Origin: Heterorhizobium halophytocola
Lineage (GTDB): Bacteria; Pseudomonadota; Alphaproteobacteria; Rhizobiales; Rhizobiaceae
Assembly: GCF_017873095.1 (NCBI RefSeq)
Contig: NZ_JAGGJU010000014.1
Coordinates: forward strand, 117,194-181,193
DNA: 64,000 nt
Direction of reading: 5' to 3'
In this document: positions 50,505-58,886 of the stretch, in pieces
How the letters are laid out: every line of letters starts with the position of its first letter
Numbering within the stretch: position 1 is the first letter of the stretch
Made by a program: the position numbers and the translations under genes
Notes under the pieces: model-generated
Told to the model about the DNA's origin: nothing
The model's input: only the letters and a program-made list of their open reading frames with translations
Databases searched by the model: none

Positions 50505-51419
50505 TCAGTTCTGGCGAGCGGCGACGAATTTCGCAGCCTCGATCAGGATCCTGGCTTTCCCGCCATAGGGGGAGAGCAGGCTCGTGGCTTCGTCGACCAG
50601 GCGCGCAAGTTCGGCGACCGCCCAGTCCTGGCCCTTGAGGCCGACCAGCGTGCCCTTGCCGCGATCGGCATCCTTGCCTGTCGCCTTGCCGAGCGTTGCG
50701 GCGTCCGAAGTGATGTCGAGGAGGTCGTCGGCAATCTGAAAGGCGCGGCCGAGCAGTTCGCCATAGCGGCGCAGCCGTGCGAGGTCGCCCGCCGGAGCGC
50801 CGGCAATGATCGCGCCGGCCTCGCAGGCAAATCGCAACAATGCGCCTGTCTTCATCGCCTGGAGGGTGACGACGCCCTCTTCTCCAGGAGCGTTTTTTTC
50901 CGCTGCCAGATCCAGGGCCTGGCCGCCGACCATGCCGCCGATGCCGGCTGCGCGCGACAGGGCCAGCACGAGATCGATCCGGGCCTTGTCGGGCAACGCC
51001 GTTTCCGGGGCCGCGATCGTGTCGAAGGCCAGGGTCAGGAGGCCGTCGCCTGCCAGGATCGCGGTCGCCTCGTCGAAGGCAATATGGACCGTCGGTTTGC
51101 CGCGCCGCATGTCGTCATCGTCCATTGCCGGCAGGTCGTCATGCACCAGCGAATAGCTGTGCAGGCATTCGAGCGCTGCGCCGACCCTGAGCGCTGCAGG
51201 ACGATTGCCGCCCAGCAGGCTGGCGGTCTCGACCACCAGGAAAGGGCGCAGGCGCTTGCCGCCGTTCAACAGTCCGTGCCGCATCGCCTCGATGAGGTGC
51301 GCCGGACGCGCGATCTCGCCGGTTTCGGCAGTCAGGCTCAGCAGGCCGGTCATGACGGGAAGAATTTCGCTGGCGAAGTTGCGCAGACATGTCTCGAAGG
51401 TCGCAGAAATCTCGGTCAT
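50505..51419 (-). CDS. Short-chain polyprenyl diphosphate synthase (farnesyl/geranylgeranyl type)
   Basis: 304 residues. The first Asp-rich motif is HDDLPAMDDDDMRRGKPT and the second DDLLDITSD; GGKRLRP binds the isopentenyl diphosphate. The two-residue insertion in the first motif is typical of bacterial farnesyl diphosphate synthase (IspA), which condenses IPP and DMAPP to the C15 product; a C20 product is also possible. I chose the ATG at 51419 (MTEISATFE), since the 33 extra residues from 51518 lack family character. It is convergent with the OmpA-like gene and divergent from mtgA. Confidence 0.88.
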   Translation of the reverse strand: MTEISATFETCLRNFASEILPVMTGLLSLTAETGEIARPAHLIEAMRHGLLNGGKRLRPFLVVETASLLGGNRPAALRVGAALECLHSYSLVHDDLPAMDDDDMRRGKPTVHIAFDEATAILAGDGLLTLAFDTIAAPETALPDKARIDLVLALSRAAGIGGMVGGQALDLAAEKNAPGEEGVVTLQAMKTGALLRFACEAGAIIAGAPAGDLARLRRYGELLGRAFQIADDLLDITSDAATLGKATGKDADRGKGTLVGLKGQDWAVAELARLVDEATSLLSPYGGKARILIEAAKFVAARQN

Positions 51420-51592
51420 ATCGGGTGTTTGGCATGAGCCGGCATTGCTGGCAATGGAGAAACTATCCAAGGCAAAACCCATGCGATCGGCCGGCCCACT
51501 CTGGTCATCAAGAACCATGCTCGGTAAAGAACGTTAAGACGAACGGATGATCGGAAGAGGGTGGTCGGCATGCCGGGCCGTTTCGGGGTAGA

Positions 51593-52288
51593 ATGAGGGG
51601 AAAACGGCGCAGTGTCGCGGGCTGGATCCGCAGGGTGATTGTCATCCTGCTCGTGGTGCTTGTACTGCCGTATATTCTCATCCCCGTCTATGCCCTGCCC
51701 TTCATCCGGCCGCTTTCGACGCCGATGATCGCCGACCTTCTTACCTTGCAAGGCTATGATCGCCGCTGGGTCTCTTTCGACAACATCTCCCCCGATCTCG
51801 TGCAGGCCGTGATGATGTCGGAGGACGGTCAGTTCTGTTCCCATCACGGCGTCGACTGGGGCGAGATGAAAGGCGTGGTCGAGGATGCGCTTGCCGGCGA
51901 CGAAACGCGCGGTGCCAGCACCATTCCGATGCAGACGGTGAAGAACCTCTTCCTGTGGAACAGCCGATCCTTCGTGCGCAAGGGACTGGAACTGCCGCTG
52001 GCGTTGACGGCAGATTTCCTCTGGCCCAAGAAGCGGACGATGGAAATCTACCTGAATGTCGCCCAGTGGGGACCGCGGCTCTACGGCATCGAGGCGGCGG
52101 CACATCACTATTTCAATGTTCCGGCCTCGAAACTGTCGGCCGACCAGGCTGCCCTGCTCGCCGTCTCCCTGCCGAACCCGATCGACAGACATGCCAACAA
52201 GCCGTCGAAGGGAATGCGGCGCGTGGCGCAGGTCGTCCATCGCCGGGCTCGCAATTCCGGTGCCTATATCACCTGTCTTTATGAGTGA
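51593..52288 (+). CDS. mtgA: Monofunctional peptidoglycan glycosyltransferase
   Basis: 231 residues. One N-terminal membrane helix (VIVILLVVLVLPYILIPVYAL) is followed by a GT51 domain: EDGQFCSHHGVDW contains the catalytic Glu; RGASTIPMQTVKNLFLW is the second motif (where most members read GGSTIxQQ); KKRTMEIYLNVAQWGP is motif 3. It polymerises glycan strands from lipid II without transpeptidation. Length is normal for MtgA. It is divergent from the prenyl synthase gene and 83 bp upstream of a glutathione S-transferase gene. Confidence 0.94.
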   Translation: MRGKRRSVAGWIRRVIVILLVVLVLPYILIPVYALPFIRPLSTPMIADLLTLQGYDRRWVSFDNISPDLVQAVMMSEDGQFCSHHGVDWGEMKGVVEDALAGDETRGASTIPMQTVKNLFLWNSRSFVRKGLELPLALTADFLWPKKRTMEIYLNVAQWGPRLYGIEAAAHHYFNVPASKLSADQAALLAVSLPNPIDRHANKPSKGMRRVAQVVHRRARNSGAYITCLYE

Positions 52289-52371
52289 CATTCCAATTAT
52301 TGGCTGGTCGCAGCGGCAATGTGCCCTCAAGGTGCCTCAGGACTTCAACCGGCGGTGCGAGGCGATCCCAG

Positions 52372-53022
52372 ATGCACGAACTCATCCTCTATATCGCAAA
52401 TAAGAATTACTCCTCATGGTCCTTCCGGCCATGGATCGCGATGGACGCGCTGGGGATCCCGTTCGAAGAGCGGCTAGTGCCTTTTGATTTCGCGGCTGGC
52501 AATCCCGAGATCAAGGCGATTTCGCCGACGGGGCGTATCCCTCTGTTGCAGCATGGCACGCTGAAGATCTGGGAATCGCTCTCGATCCTCGAATATGTGG
52601 CAGAGCTCTACCCGGAGGTGGGTGTATGGCCGGCCGACGCCTCACGGCGTGCCGTGGCGCGCTCGATCTGCATGGAGATGTTGTCGGGCTTTACCGGTCT
52701 TCGGTCGGCCTGCCCGATGAACATCAAGCGCAAGCCGGCACCGCTCGATAATCTGTCGGACGCCGTTCACCGGGATGTCGATCGCATTTCGAGCCTCTGG
52801 AAGGAACAATTGGCGGTAAGTGGTGGTCCCTTCCTGTTCGGCGCGTTCTCGGCGGCAGATGCGATGTATGCCCCGGTGGTCAATCGACTGGAGGTTTACG
52901 GTCTGACGAAAGACAGCCAGGTACTCGACTACATGGCACGGATGAAGGAGCATCCGTCCTGGGTCAAATGGCGGGATGCCGCCTTGGCGGAACCGTGGTA
53001 TGTGGCGGAAGACGAGGTCTGA
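52372..53022 (+). CDS. Glutathione S-transferase family protein
   Basis: 216 residues. The N-terminal thioredoxin-like domain (LILYIANKNYSSWSFRPWIAMDALG) has the Ser of the SSWS stretch as the likely catalytic residue, TGRIPLLQHG contains the cis-Pro, and IWESLSILEYVAE gives the Glu-Ser glutathione contacts. The C-terminal helical domain carries FGAFSAADAMYAPVVNRL, the family's N-capping box region. The substrate is unknown. The ATG at 52372 begins at the first strand; the in-frame ATG at 52285 overlaps mtgA. Confidence 0.9.
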   Translation: MHELILYIANKNYSSWSFRPWIAMDALGIPFEERLVPFDFAAGNPEIKAISPTGRIPLLQHGTLKIWESLSILEYVAELYPEVGVWPADASRRAVARSICMEMLSGFTGLRSACPMNIKRKPAPLDNLSDAVHRDVDRISSLWKEQLAVSGGPFLFGAFSAADAMYAPVVNRLEVYGLTKDSQVLDYMARMKEHPSWVKWRDAALAEPWYVAEDEV

Positions 53023-53226
53023 CTGCATCGCCCCGAGGCGGCGGCCAGGCCTATCGCTGCAAGCGGCCATACCCCTTGCGCGTTCTGTTGAAAAAAACGA
53101 CCGGGGGACTGGTCAAGCGGGCATCGAGCATGTATAAGCCCGCGCAATTCCGAGATCTAAACGTACCGATCTGGCTAGGAATTCTAGCCGGCGGACACGT
53201 TTTTCCCGTCATGTGGAGTAATTGAA

Positions 53227-53412
53227 ATGGCTGTACCGAAAAGAAAAACGACCCCGTCGAAGCGCGGTATGCGCCGCTCGGCTGACGCACTGAAGGCTGC
53301 GACTTACGTCGAAGACAAGAACTCCGGCGAACTGCGTCGTCCGCACCATATCGATCTGAAGACCGGTATGTATCGCGGCCGTCAGGTCCTGACGCCGAAG
53401 GAAAGCGCATAA
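53227..53412 (+). CDS. rpmF: 50S ribosomal protein L32
   Basis: 61 residues. MAVPKRKTTPSKRGMRRSAD is the canonical L32 N-terminus, and HHIDLKTGMYRGRQVL the C-terminal part. It lacks the C4 zinc-finger Cys pairs of the C+ type, as is usual in alphaproteobacteria. It has its own terminator 28 bp downstream and a 204-bp upstream region, so it is probably a single-gene unit. Confidence 0.97.
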   Translation: MAVPKRKTTPSKRGMRRSADALKAATYVEDKNSGELRRPHHIDLKTGMYRGRQVLTPKESA

Positions 53413-53440
53413 TCGCGCATTCCAACCGCTCTTGCGGATG

Positions 53441-53467
53441 AAGGTCGGCTTTGCCGGCCTTTTTTTT
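53441..53467 (+). terminator. Rho-independent terminator of rpmF
   Basis: AAGGTCGGC and GCCGGCCTT pair (one G-T pair) around a 2-3 nt loop, followed by a run of seven to eight Ts. It is a textbook strong terminator. Confidence 0.88.
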
Positions 53468-53622
53468 GTTCAACTTGTCGTCTATCGGCACTCCTGCGGG
53501 TGACCAAGGTCTTGCCCGAAGCCCTCGCCCCTTGACCGTTTGAATCCAGGCATCATGCTTTTCGAGACGCGGTTCGATCTTCGGGCCGATGCTGCAGGTG
53601 CCGAAACGAAGGATAGCCGTTC

Positions 53623-54024
53623 ATGCTGACTGCCTTGCCCCTGACGATCATTCCCTTCCTGCTGTACAATCTGGCTGTCTTCTCCGGACTGGACGCAGGC
53701 GCTGGACTTTCAGGCGAGATGTTTGCCGTCAACATGCTTTCGGGTGCGCGCTGGGCCATGTCCTTCGGCGACGGCCTGATCCTGATCGGCCTTGTGCTGC
53801 TGTTTGCAGAAATCCTGAAATCGACGCGCCCGGGCTCCGCATCGCTGATCAACCACATGCTGTCGATGCTGGTGTTCGTCGCCTATCTCGTCGAGTTCCT
53901 GCTGGTCGTGCAGGCCGCGACGCAGATCTTCTTCCTGTTGATGATCATCACGCTGATCGACGTCATCGGCGGTTTCACCATCTCGATCCGCACGGCCGGC
54001 CGCGACGTGTCGATCGGCCTCTGA
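53623..54024 (+). CDS. Small four-helix membrane protein of unknown function
   Basis: 133 residues with four predicted membrane helices (LTALPLTIIPFLLYNLAVF; WAMSFGDGLILIGLVLLFAEIL; HMLSMLVFVAYLVEFLLVV; TQIFFLLMIITLIDVIGGF). Helices 2 and 4 contain acidic residues (D, E) inside the hydrophobic segment. Codon use and GC match the neighbourhood and AAGGAT precedes the ATG, so it looks real. I do not recognise a named family; similar short membrane proteins occur beside rpmF/pha genes in rhizobia as far as I recall. Function unknown. Confidence 0.72.
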   Translation: MLTALPLTIIPFLLYNLAVFSGLDAGAGLSGEMFAVNMLSGARWAMSFGDGLILIGLVLLFAEILKSTRPGSASLINHMLSMLVFVAYLVEFLLVVQAATQIFFLLMIITLIDVIGGFTISIRTAGRDVSIGL

Positions 54025-54104
54025 CGTTCAGGCGCAGCCCCCGGCGCGTGCCGTTCGCGGCGCGCGTTCAAGGGACGATATTTGTCGGCCGGAAAAGAGC
54101 CGTC

Positions 54105-54680
54105 CTAGAGATTGTCGAGCTTGTTCTGCAGCGTGCGCAGCTGCTCCTTCAGGTCGTCGATGTCCTTGCTTTCCGGCCGCTTGGTTTCCTGCGGTGTCTG
54201 CGGCGTCAGGAAGGGTGAGAACATCTTCATCGCCTGATGAAACATCTCTGTGTTGCGCTTGACCTGTTCTTCCACCAGCTGCATCGGCATCTGCAGGTTC
54301 TTCGGCATGGGCATCTCGCCGAAGGCCGTCGTCATCTGCTCTCGCATCTGGCTCTGTTGTTCGGTGAAGGCTTTCATCGAATGTTCCAGGAAGCTCGGCA
54401 CCACCATCTGCATCTGGTCGCCGTAATAGCTGATCAATTGCCGCAGGAAGGAAATCGGCAGCAGCGTATTGCCGGTTTTCGACTCCTGTTCGAAAATGAT
54501 CTGGGTCAGGACCGAGTGGGTAATGTCATCGCCGGACTTGGCATCTTGGACGGTGAACTCTTCCCCCTTTTTCACCATCTTGGCGAGATCGTCGAGCGTT
54601 ACATAGGTGCTCGTGCCGGTGTTGTAGAGCCGACGATTTGCGTATTTCTTGATGATGATCTCGCCACTGGCTTTGGCCAT
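54105..54680 (-). CDS. phaR: Polyhydroxyalkanoate synthesis repressor PhaR
   Basis: 191 residues. The N-terminal PHB accumulation DNA-binding domain is clear (KKYANRRLYNTGTSTYVTLDDLA, then EFTVQDAKSGDDIT), followed by the PHB_acc domain (LTQIIFEQESK, LLPISFLRQLISYYGDQMQ) and a C-terminal coiled coil. PhaR binds PHB granules and DNA, repressing phasin and itself when polymer is absent. I use the ATG at 54680 (MAKASGE), which has GGAG upstream; 54692 is an in-frame alternative. It is divergent from phaA across a 237-bp gap with TGC-rich repeats. Confidence 0.94.
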   Translation of the reverse strand: MAKASGEIIIKKYANRRLYNTGTSTYVTLDDLAKMVKKGEEFTVQDAKSGDDITHSVLTQIIFEQESKTGNTLLPISFLRQLISYYGDQMQMVVPSFLEHSMKAFTEQQSQMREQMTTAFGEMPMPKNLQMPMQLVEEQVKRNTEMFHQAMKMFSPFLTPQTPQETKRPESKDIDDLKEQLRTLQNKLDNL

Positions 54681-54797
54681 GTTCGTCTCCAACCCTTGAT
54701 TTTGATATTTGTTATTGCTTCTCCCGATCTTAGTCTAATCGGAAACGAACTGTCATGACAATCTCTTTGTGCGATGCGGGAAGGCCGGCGTCCGGCG

Positions 54798-54839
54798 TGC
54801 ATTGCTGCAGGTTTCCGCCGCTGCGAAGGGCTGCATTGC
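54798..54839. promoter_or_regulatory. TGCATTGC repeats in the phaR-phaA promoter, candidate PhaR site
   Basis: TGCATTGC occurs at 54798-54805 and 54832-54839; the first is part of TGCA-TTGC-TGCA. PhaR from other alphaproteobacteria is known to bind TGC-rich repeats. The location, between phaR and phaA, fits autoregulation and control of phaAB; the motif match is loose. Confidence 0.42.
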
Positions 54840-54917
54840 GCGTTGTCGTTTGACAGGGGGCCAGAGCTTTGACACCTTTCCCTCAGACATAATTTCGAAG
54901 TAGGAGGAGACGCCAAA

Positions 54918-56096
54918 ATGAGCACTTCCGTTGTTATCGCCAGCGCCGCGCGGACCCCGGTCGGGTCTTTCAATGGTGCGTTTGCCACCGTGCCGGCCCA
55001 TCATCTCGGCGCCGTCGCCATTTCCGGCGTTCTGGAGCGTTCCGGCGTCGAGGCCAGGGAGGTCGATGAGGTCATTCTCGGCCAGGTCCTGACGGCGGGC
55101 GAAGGGCAGAATGCCGCGCGCCAGGCGGCGATGAAGGCCGGTATTCCTCAGGAAGCGACGGCCTGGGGCATGAACCAGCTCTGCGGCTCCGGCCTGCGGG
55201 CGGTGGCACTCGGCATGCAGCAAATCCTGACGGGGGATGCGAAGATCATCATTGCGGGCGGGCAGGAATCGATGTCCATGGCACCGCATTGCGCGCATCT
55301 GCGCAGCGGTCAGAAGATGGGCGACCTGAAAATGATCGACACGATGATCAAGGACGGCCTGACCGATGCCTTTTACGGCTACCATATGGGTCAGACGGCG
55401 GAAAATGTCGCACGTCAGTGGCAGCTGTCGCGAGAGGAGCAGGATCAATTCGCTCTCGCATCGCAAAACAAGGCTGAAGCGGCGCAGACAGCCGGCCGTT
55501 TCAAGGATGAAATCGTGCCGGTGATCGTCCCTTCGCGTAAGGGAGACGTTACCGTCGATGCCGACGAATACATCCGCCATGGCGCGACGCTCGAAAGCAT
55601 GACCAAGCTGCGTCCGGCCTTCGACAAGGAAGGCACAGTGACGGCCGGCAATGCGTCGGGGATCAATGACGGGGCGGCGGCAGCGCTTCTGATGAGCGAA
55701 GAGGAAGCTTCGCGTCGCGGAATCTCGCCGCTCGCCCGTATCGTTTCCTGGGCGACCGCGGGTGTCGATCCGCAGATCATGGGCACCGGTCCCATCCCGG
55801 CTTCGCGCAAGGCGCTGGAGAAGGCCGGCTGGAAGACGAGCGATCTCGAACTGGTGGAAGCCAACGAGGCATTCGCTGCCCAGGCTTGCGCCGTCAACAA
55901 GGATCTCGGCTGGGACACGTCGATCGTCAATGTCAACGGCGGCGCGATCGCGATCGGTCATCCGATCGGTGCGTCGGGTGCGCGCGTGCTCAATACGCTG
56001 TTGTTCGAGATGAAGCGGCGCGGCGTCAAGAAGGGGCTGGCGACCCTTTGCATCGGCGGCGGCATGGGCGTCGCCATGTGCCTGGAGGCATTCTGA
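54918..56096 (+). CDS. phaA: Acetyl-CoA acetyltransferase (beta-ketothiolase)
   Basis: 392 residues. The nucleophile Cys is in NQLCGSGLRAVALG, the second catalytic His in GHPIGASGAR and the acid-base Cys in LCIGGGMGVAM; the ARTPVGSFNGAFA start is standard for biosynthetic thiolases. It condenses two acetyl-CoA to acetoacetyl-CoA, the first step of polyhydroxybutyrate synthesis. GTAGGAGGAG precedes the ATG. phaB follows 124 bp later, with a terminator-like hairpin in between. Confidence 0.95.
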   Translation: MSTSVVIASAARTPVGSFNGAFATVPAHHLGAVAISGVLERSGVEAREVDEVILGQVLTAGEGQNAARQAAMKAGIPQEATAWGMNQLCGSGLRAVALGMQQILTGDAKIIIAGGQESMSMAPHCAHLRSGQKMGDLKMIDTMIKDGLTDAFYGYHMGQTAENVARQWQLSREEQDQFALASQNKAEAAQTAGRFKDEIVPVIVPSRKGDVTVDADEYIRHGATLESMTKLRPAFDKEGTVTAGNASGINDGAAAALLMSEEEASRRGISPLARIVSWATAGVDPQIMGTGPIPASRKALEKAGWKTSDLELVEANEAFAAQACAVNKDLGWDTSIVNVNGGAIAIGHPIGASGARVLNTLLFEMKRRGVKKGLATLCIGGGMGVAMCLEAF

Positions 56097-56105
56097 TCTG
56101 CAAGC

Positions 56106-56137
56106 CGGCCGGCCGCACCAAGCGAGCCGGCCGTTTT
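56106..56137 (+). terminator. Terminator-like hairpin between phaA and phaB
   Basis: CGGCCGGC (56106-56113) pairs with GCCGGCCG (56126-56133) across a 12-nt loop, followed by TTTTG. The GC-rich stem with a short T-run could terminate part of the transcription before phaB. Confidence 0.6.
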
Positions 56138-56220
56138 GTTATTCGGGCCGGATTTTCTATCGCCTCGACAAGAAGGGCGGTTCAGACGGTGGAACACTTT
56201 GACGATGAGGGAGCAGGACA

Positions 56221-56946
56221 ATGACTAGAGTAGCGGTTGTTACGGGCGGTACACGCGGGATCGGGGCGGCAATCTCGATTGCACTGAAGGAGAGCGGCTG
56301 CAAGGTCGCAGCCGTCTACGCCGGCAACGACGAGAAGGCCAAGGCCTTCGAGGCCGAGACCGGCATTGCCGTCTTCAAATGGGACGTTTCGGATTACCAG
56401 GCCTGTGTTGACGGCATCGCCGGCATCGAGCAGGCGCTCGGCCCCGTGGACATTCTCGTCAACAATGCCGGCATCACCCGCGACGCGATGTTCCACAAGA
56501 TGACGCCGGCGCACTGGAACGAGGTCATTGGCACCAATCTAACCGGTCTCTACAACATGACCCACCCGGTGTGGAGCGGCATGCGGGACCGCGGTTTCGG
56601 CCGGGTCATCAACATCTCCTCGATCAACGGCCAGAAGGGGCAGATGGGGCAGGTCAACTATTCGGCGTCCAAGGCCGGCGACCTCGGGTTTACCAAGGCG
56701 CTGGCACAGGAAGGGGCGGCCAAGGGAATTACGGTCAACGCGATCTGCCCGGGCTATATCGCCACGGAAATGGTGCGTGCGATCCCGGAAAAGGTTCTGA
56801 ACGAACGGATCCTTCCGCAGATCCCGGTCGGTCGCCTCGGTGAGCCGGAAGAGATTGCCCGTTGCGTGGTCTTCCTGGCATCGGATGATGCCGGCTTCAT
56901 CACCGGCTCGACCCTGTCTGCCAATGGCGGCCAGTTTTTCGTCTGA
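56221..56946 (+). CDS. phaB: NADPH-dependent acetoacetyl-CoA reductase
   Basis: 241 residues of the SDR family. TGGTRGIGAAISIAL is the cofactor loop (GTRGIG), LVNNAGITRDAMFHKM is the PhaB-typical stretch, YSASKAG holds the catalytic Tyr and Lys after SSINGQKGQMGQVN, and FITGSTLSANGGQFFV is the PhaB ending. It reduces acetoacetyl-CoA to (R)-3-hydroxybutyryl-CoA for PHB synthase, whose gene is not in the window. Confidence 0.95.
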   Translation: MTRVAVVTGGTRGIGAAISIALKESGCKVAAVYAGNDEKAKAFEAETGIAVFKWDVSDYQACVDGIAGIEQALGPVDILVNNAGITRDAMFHKMTPAHWNEVIGTNLTGLYNMTHPVWSGMRDRGFGRVINISSINGQKGQMGQVNYSASKAGDLGFTKALAQEGAAKGITVNAICPGYIATEMVRAIPEKVLNERILPQIPVGRLGEPEEIARCVVFLASDDAGFITGSTLSANGGQFFV

Positions 56947-57000
56947 GGCTTCCTGCGTTTGCCAGGTGCTGCAGCATTTTGAAGCAGTGCGCCGCATAAA

Positions 57001-57034
57001 AAAAGGCCACCGGTCATGCGACCGGTGGCCTTTT
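57001..57034. terminator. Bidirectional terminator between phaB and the small lipoprotein gene
   Basis: AAAAGGCCACCGGTC and GACCGGTGGCCTTTT are perfect 15-base complements around ATGC, with A- and T-runs on both sides. It serves phaB on the plus strand and the convergent lipoprotein gene on the minus strand. Confidence 0.9.
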
Positions 57035-57052
57035 CATCAAGTCCGTTCGTGA

Positions 57053-57304
57053 TCAGCAGCGTGCTGTGTAACGGCGGTTGTGGCGGTCGCGATAGACGCA
57101 GTAGCCCGGACGTTCGCTGGACTTGCCGACGAGGTAACCGGCAGCTCCACCGACTGCAGCGCCGATTGCTGCGCCGCCAACTGAGTTGGAAGCCGCGCCA
57201 CCGATAATGGCACCACCAACGGCGCCGGCCGTCGTGGTCTTTTCAGTGGTGGTGCAGGATGCCAGGGCGCCGACGAGGGCGAGGGACAGCAGGACCTTTT
57301 TCAT
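57053..57304 (-). CDS. Small glycine-zipper lipoprotein
   Basis: 83 residues. MKKVLLSLALVGALASC is a lipoprotein signal with Cys17 as the acylated residue. A Gly/Ala zipper follows (AGAVGGAIIGGAASNSVGGA..., AAVGGAAGYLVGK) and a short basic tail ends YCVYRDRHNRRYTARC, with two Cys that could form a disulfide. Such YMGG-type proteins are small envelope lipoproteins of unclear function, often stress-related. It ends at the bidirectional terminator and lies downstream of a DUF3309-like gene. Confidence 0.88.
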   Translation of the reverse strand: MKKVLLSLALVGALASCTTTEKTTTAGAVGGAIIGGAASNSVGGAAIGAAVGGAAGYLVGKSSERPGYCVYRDRHNRRYTARC

Positions 57305-57372
57305 GTTTTGCTCCTTGGGGTCGGGGTAGAATTTTTCGGGGTCGATTTAGCGAGCAGCTTGGTACCTGCGCG

Positions 57373-57528
57373 TTAGATTCGGCCCATCAACAGAAGGACG
57401 ATAACAATGACGACAACGAGGCCGAGACCGCCGGACGGGCCGTAGCCCCACGAGCGGCTGTGCCCCCAGGTCGGCAGTGCACCGATGAGCAGCAGAATAA
57501 GAACGACAAGCAGGATTGTACCGAGCAT
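57373..57528 (-). CDS. DUF3309-type small membrane protein
   Basis: A 51-residue protein with two hydrophobic segments: MLGTILLVVLILLLIGALP and GLVVVIVIVLLLMGRI, separated by the short loop TWGHSRSWGYGPSGG. This layout is that of DUF3309, small proteins common in rhizobia and other proteobacteria. AGAGAGG precedes the ATG at 5-nt spacing. It lies 68 bp upstream of the glycine-zipper lipoprotein on the same strand. The function is unknown. Confidence 0.8.
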   Translation of the reverse strand: MLGTILLVVLILLLIGALPTWGHSRSWGYGPSGGLGLVVVIVIVLLLMGRI

Positions 57529-57566
57529 ATGAACCTCTCTTTGATCAACTCAAAAACTTCAGACAC

Positions 57567-58538
57567 TTAATGAGCTCGCGGCGCATTTGTTCCACGCGAA
57601 ACGAAGGACGGCAGAACCTGTGACAAGAACGAGTTCTGCCGCGGCAGAACCATCTCGTTTTTGGGGCCGGCGGGCAGGGGACGGCGTGACGGCTGCAGCA
57701 GCCACGGGTCGGCGCAGAAGCGGGCAAAGACGCGGTCGAGCTCGCCTTGTCTTTCCACCATCAGCAGATGTCCTGACTTGCCGAAAAGCACTGTCTGCAC
57801 ATTCGGCAGCAGCCGAGACAATCGCAATTGATGCAGCGGCGGCACGACCTCGTCATTGATGCCGATCAGATTGAGGACGGGCACCTCGACATTGGCGATG
57901 CGGTCGAGAAGGCTGGTTCGCTGGAACCAGCTGACGACCGCTGCGATATCCTGCGGCTTGCAGGTCAGCAGCCGCTGCCGCACCGCTTCGATCATGGCGA
58001 CGGTCTCCGCGGTCTCCCAAGGGCAGGATTTGTCGAAGACGCAATCGCTCGACCCTTGGCGAAAGCCTTCCGGTGTCGAAATCCACCGTTTCAGAAGCGT
58101 GCAGAAGACGCTCATGCCGATGCCCGGGATGCGCAGCAGGCGAGCGGCAAACCGTTCCTGGCCTTCGAAGCGGCCGCAGGCAAAACCGCCCATCAATACA
58201 ACCGAGCGCACGAGATCCGGGCGTCGTTCCGCCAGAAGGAGCGAAATAAACGCACCGGTCGAATGCCCCACAAGCGTGACGGGGTGGCCGTCGAAGTCTC
58301 TTTCTATCGCGGCCGCATAGGCTTCTATGATGTCTTCGGTGGTGATGACCTGACCGGTCACCGGCAGGTGCCACCGGTCGTGGCCGGGCAGCGGGTAGGC
58401 AACCGTGTTGTGCTCGACGACATAGCGCGGCGCATAGAGCCGCCAGAAAGTCGGCGCCATGACGAGGCCGTGCAACAGGACAAAGTTGCGACCGGGATGT
58501 TGGGAAAGCCATTCGGCGGGCGGAACGGATAGCGTCAT
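57567..58538 (-). CDS. Alpha/beta-hydrolase fold protein
   Basis: About 323 residues. The nucleophile elbow is LVGHSTGAF (Gly-His-Ser-Thr-Gly); FVLLHGLVMAPTFWRLYAP is the oxyanion region; the catalytic Asp is probably in LNLIGINDEVVPP and His in FGKSGHLLMVE. It resembles esterases or lipases of the hydrolase family, without a named substrate. GAGG at 8-nt spacing supports the ATG at 58538 (MTLSVPP); 58601 (MSVQQRN) is in frame but has no ribosome site. A role in PHB use because phaAB are nearby is only a possibility. Confidence 0.78.
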   Translation of the reverse strand: MTLSVPPAEWLSQHPGRNFVLLHGLVMAPTFWRLYAPRYVVEHNTVAYPLPGHDRWHLPVTGQVITTEDIIEAYAAAIERDFDGHPVTLVGHSTGAFISLLLAERRPDLVRSVVLMGGFACGRFEGQERFAARLLRIPGIGMSVFCTLLKRWISTPEGFRQGSSDCVFDKSCPWETAETVAMIEAVRQRLLTCKPQDIAAVVSWFQRTSLLDRIANVEVPVLNLIGINDEVVPPLHQLRLSRLLPNVQTVLFGKSGHLLMVERQGELDRVFARFCADPWLLQPSRRPLPAGPKNEMVLPRQNSFLSQVLPSFVSRGTNAPRAH

Positions 58539-58886
58539 ACTCGTAACCTCGGCAGTCAGAACGCCGCCGGGGAACGGCAGGTTCCGCTGCTGCACGCTCA
58601 TTTTTGGTGCTTGCACGATGGACGTAGCGCGATGACGGAAAGCCGCTTCCATCCGCTGCCCGGCAGTCTTCGTCTCCGGAACAAATCAGGAAAAGAGACA
58701 GGTCAGCGATTCGTCGCTGATTCGTTCGCGGCCCGTTCCGACGCCTCGGCAGCGCGACTCTTTGCCGAGAGACATTCCTGGGGAAAGCGCGCCCTACATT
58801 TCACCATGCTTGCGTTTGTCGTCTAACCTCTCCATGTGATGGACTGGTTTTGCGCGTAATGTGCAGGCCTGCGAGTGGAGCGCACA
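58539..58886. other. Gap of about 350 bp without a convincing gene
   Basis: This gap separates the hydrolase and helicase genes, which diverge, so it should contain both promoters. A 71-codon open frame at 58611-58826 has no family resemblance, is Arg/Ser-rich and overlaps probable promoter DNA. I see no RNA gene or clear operator. Confidence 0.5.

Noticed and set aside
58611..58826. A 71-codon frame in the gap before the helicase
   Set aside because: It has no ribosome site, no recognisable motif and an Arg/Ser-biased composition; it also covers the expected promoters of the flanking genes.
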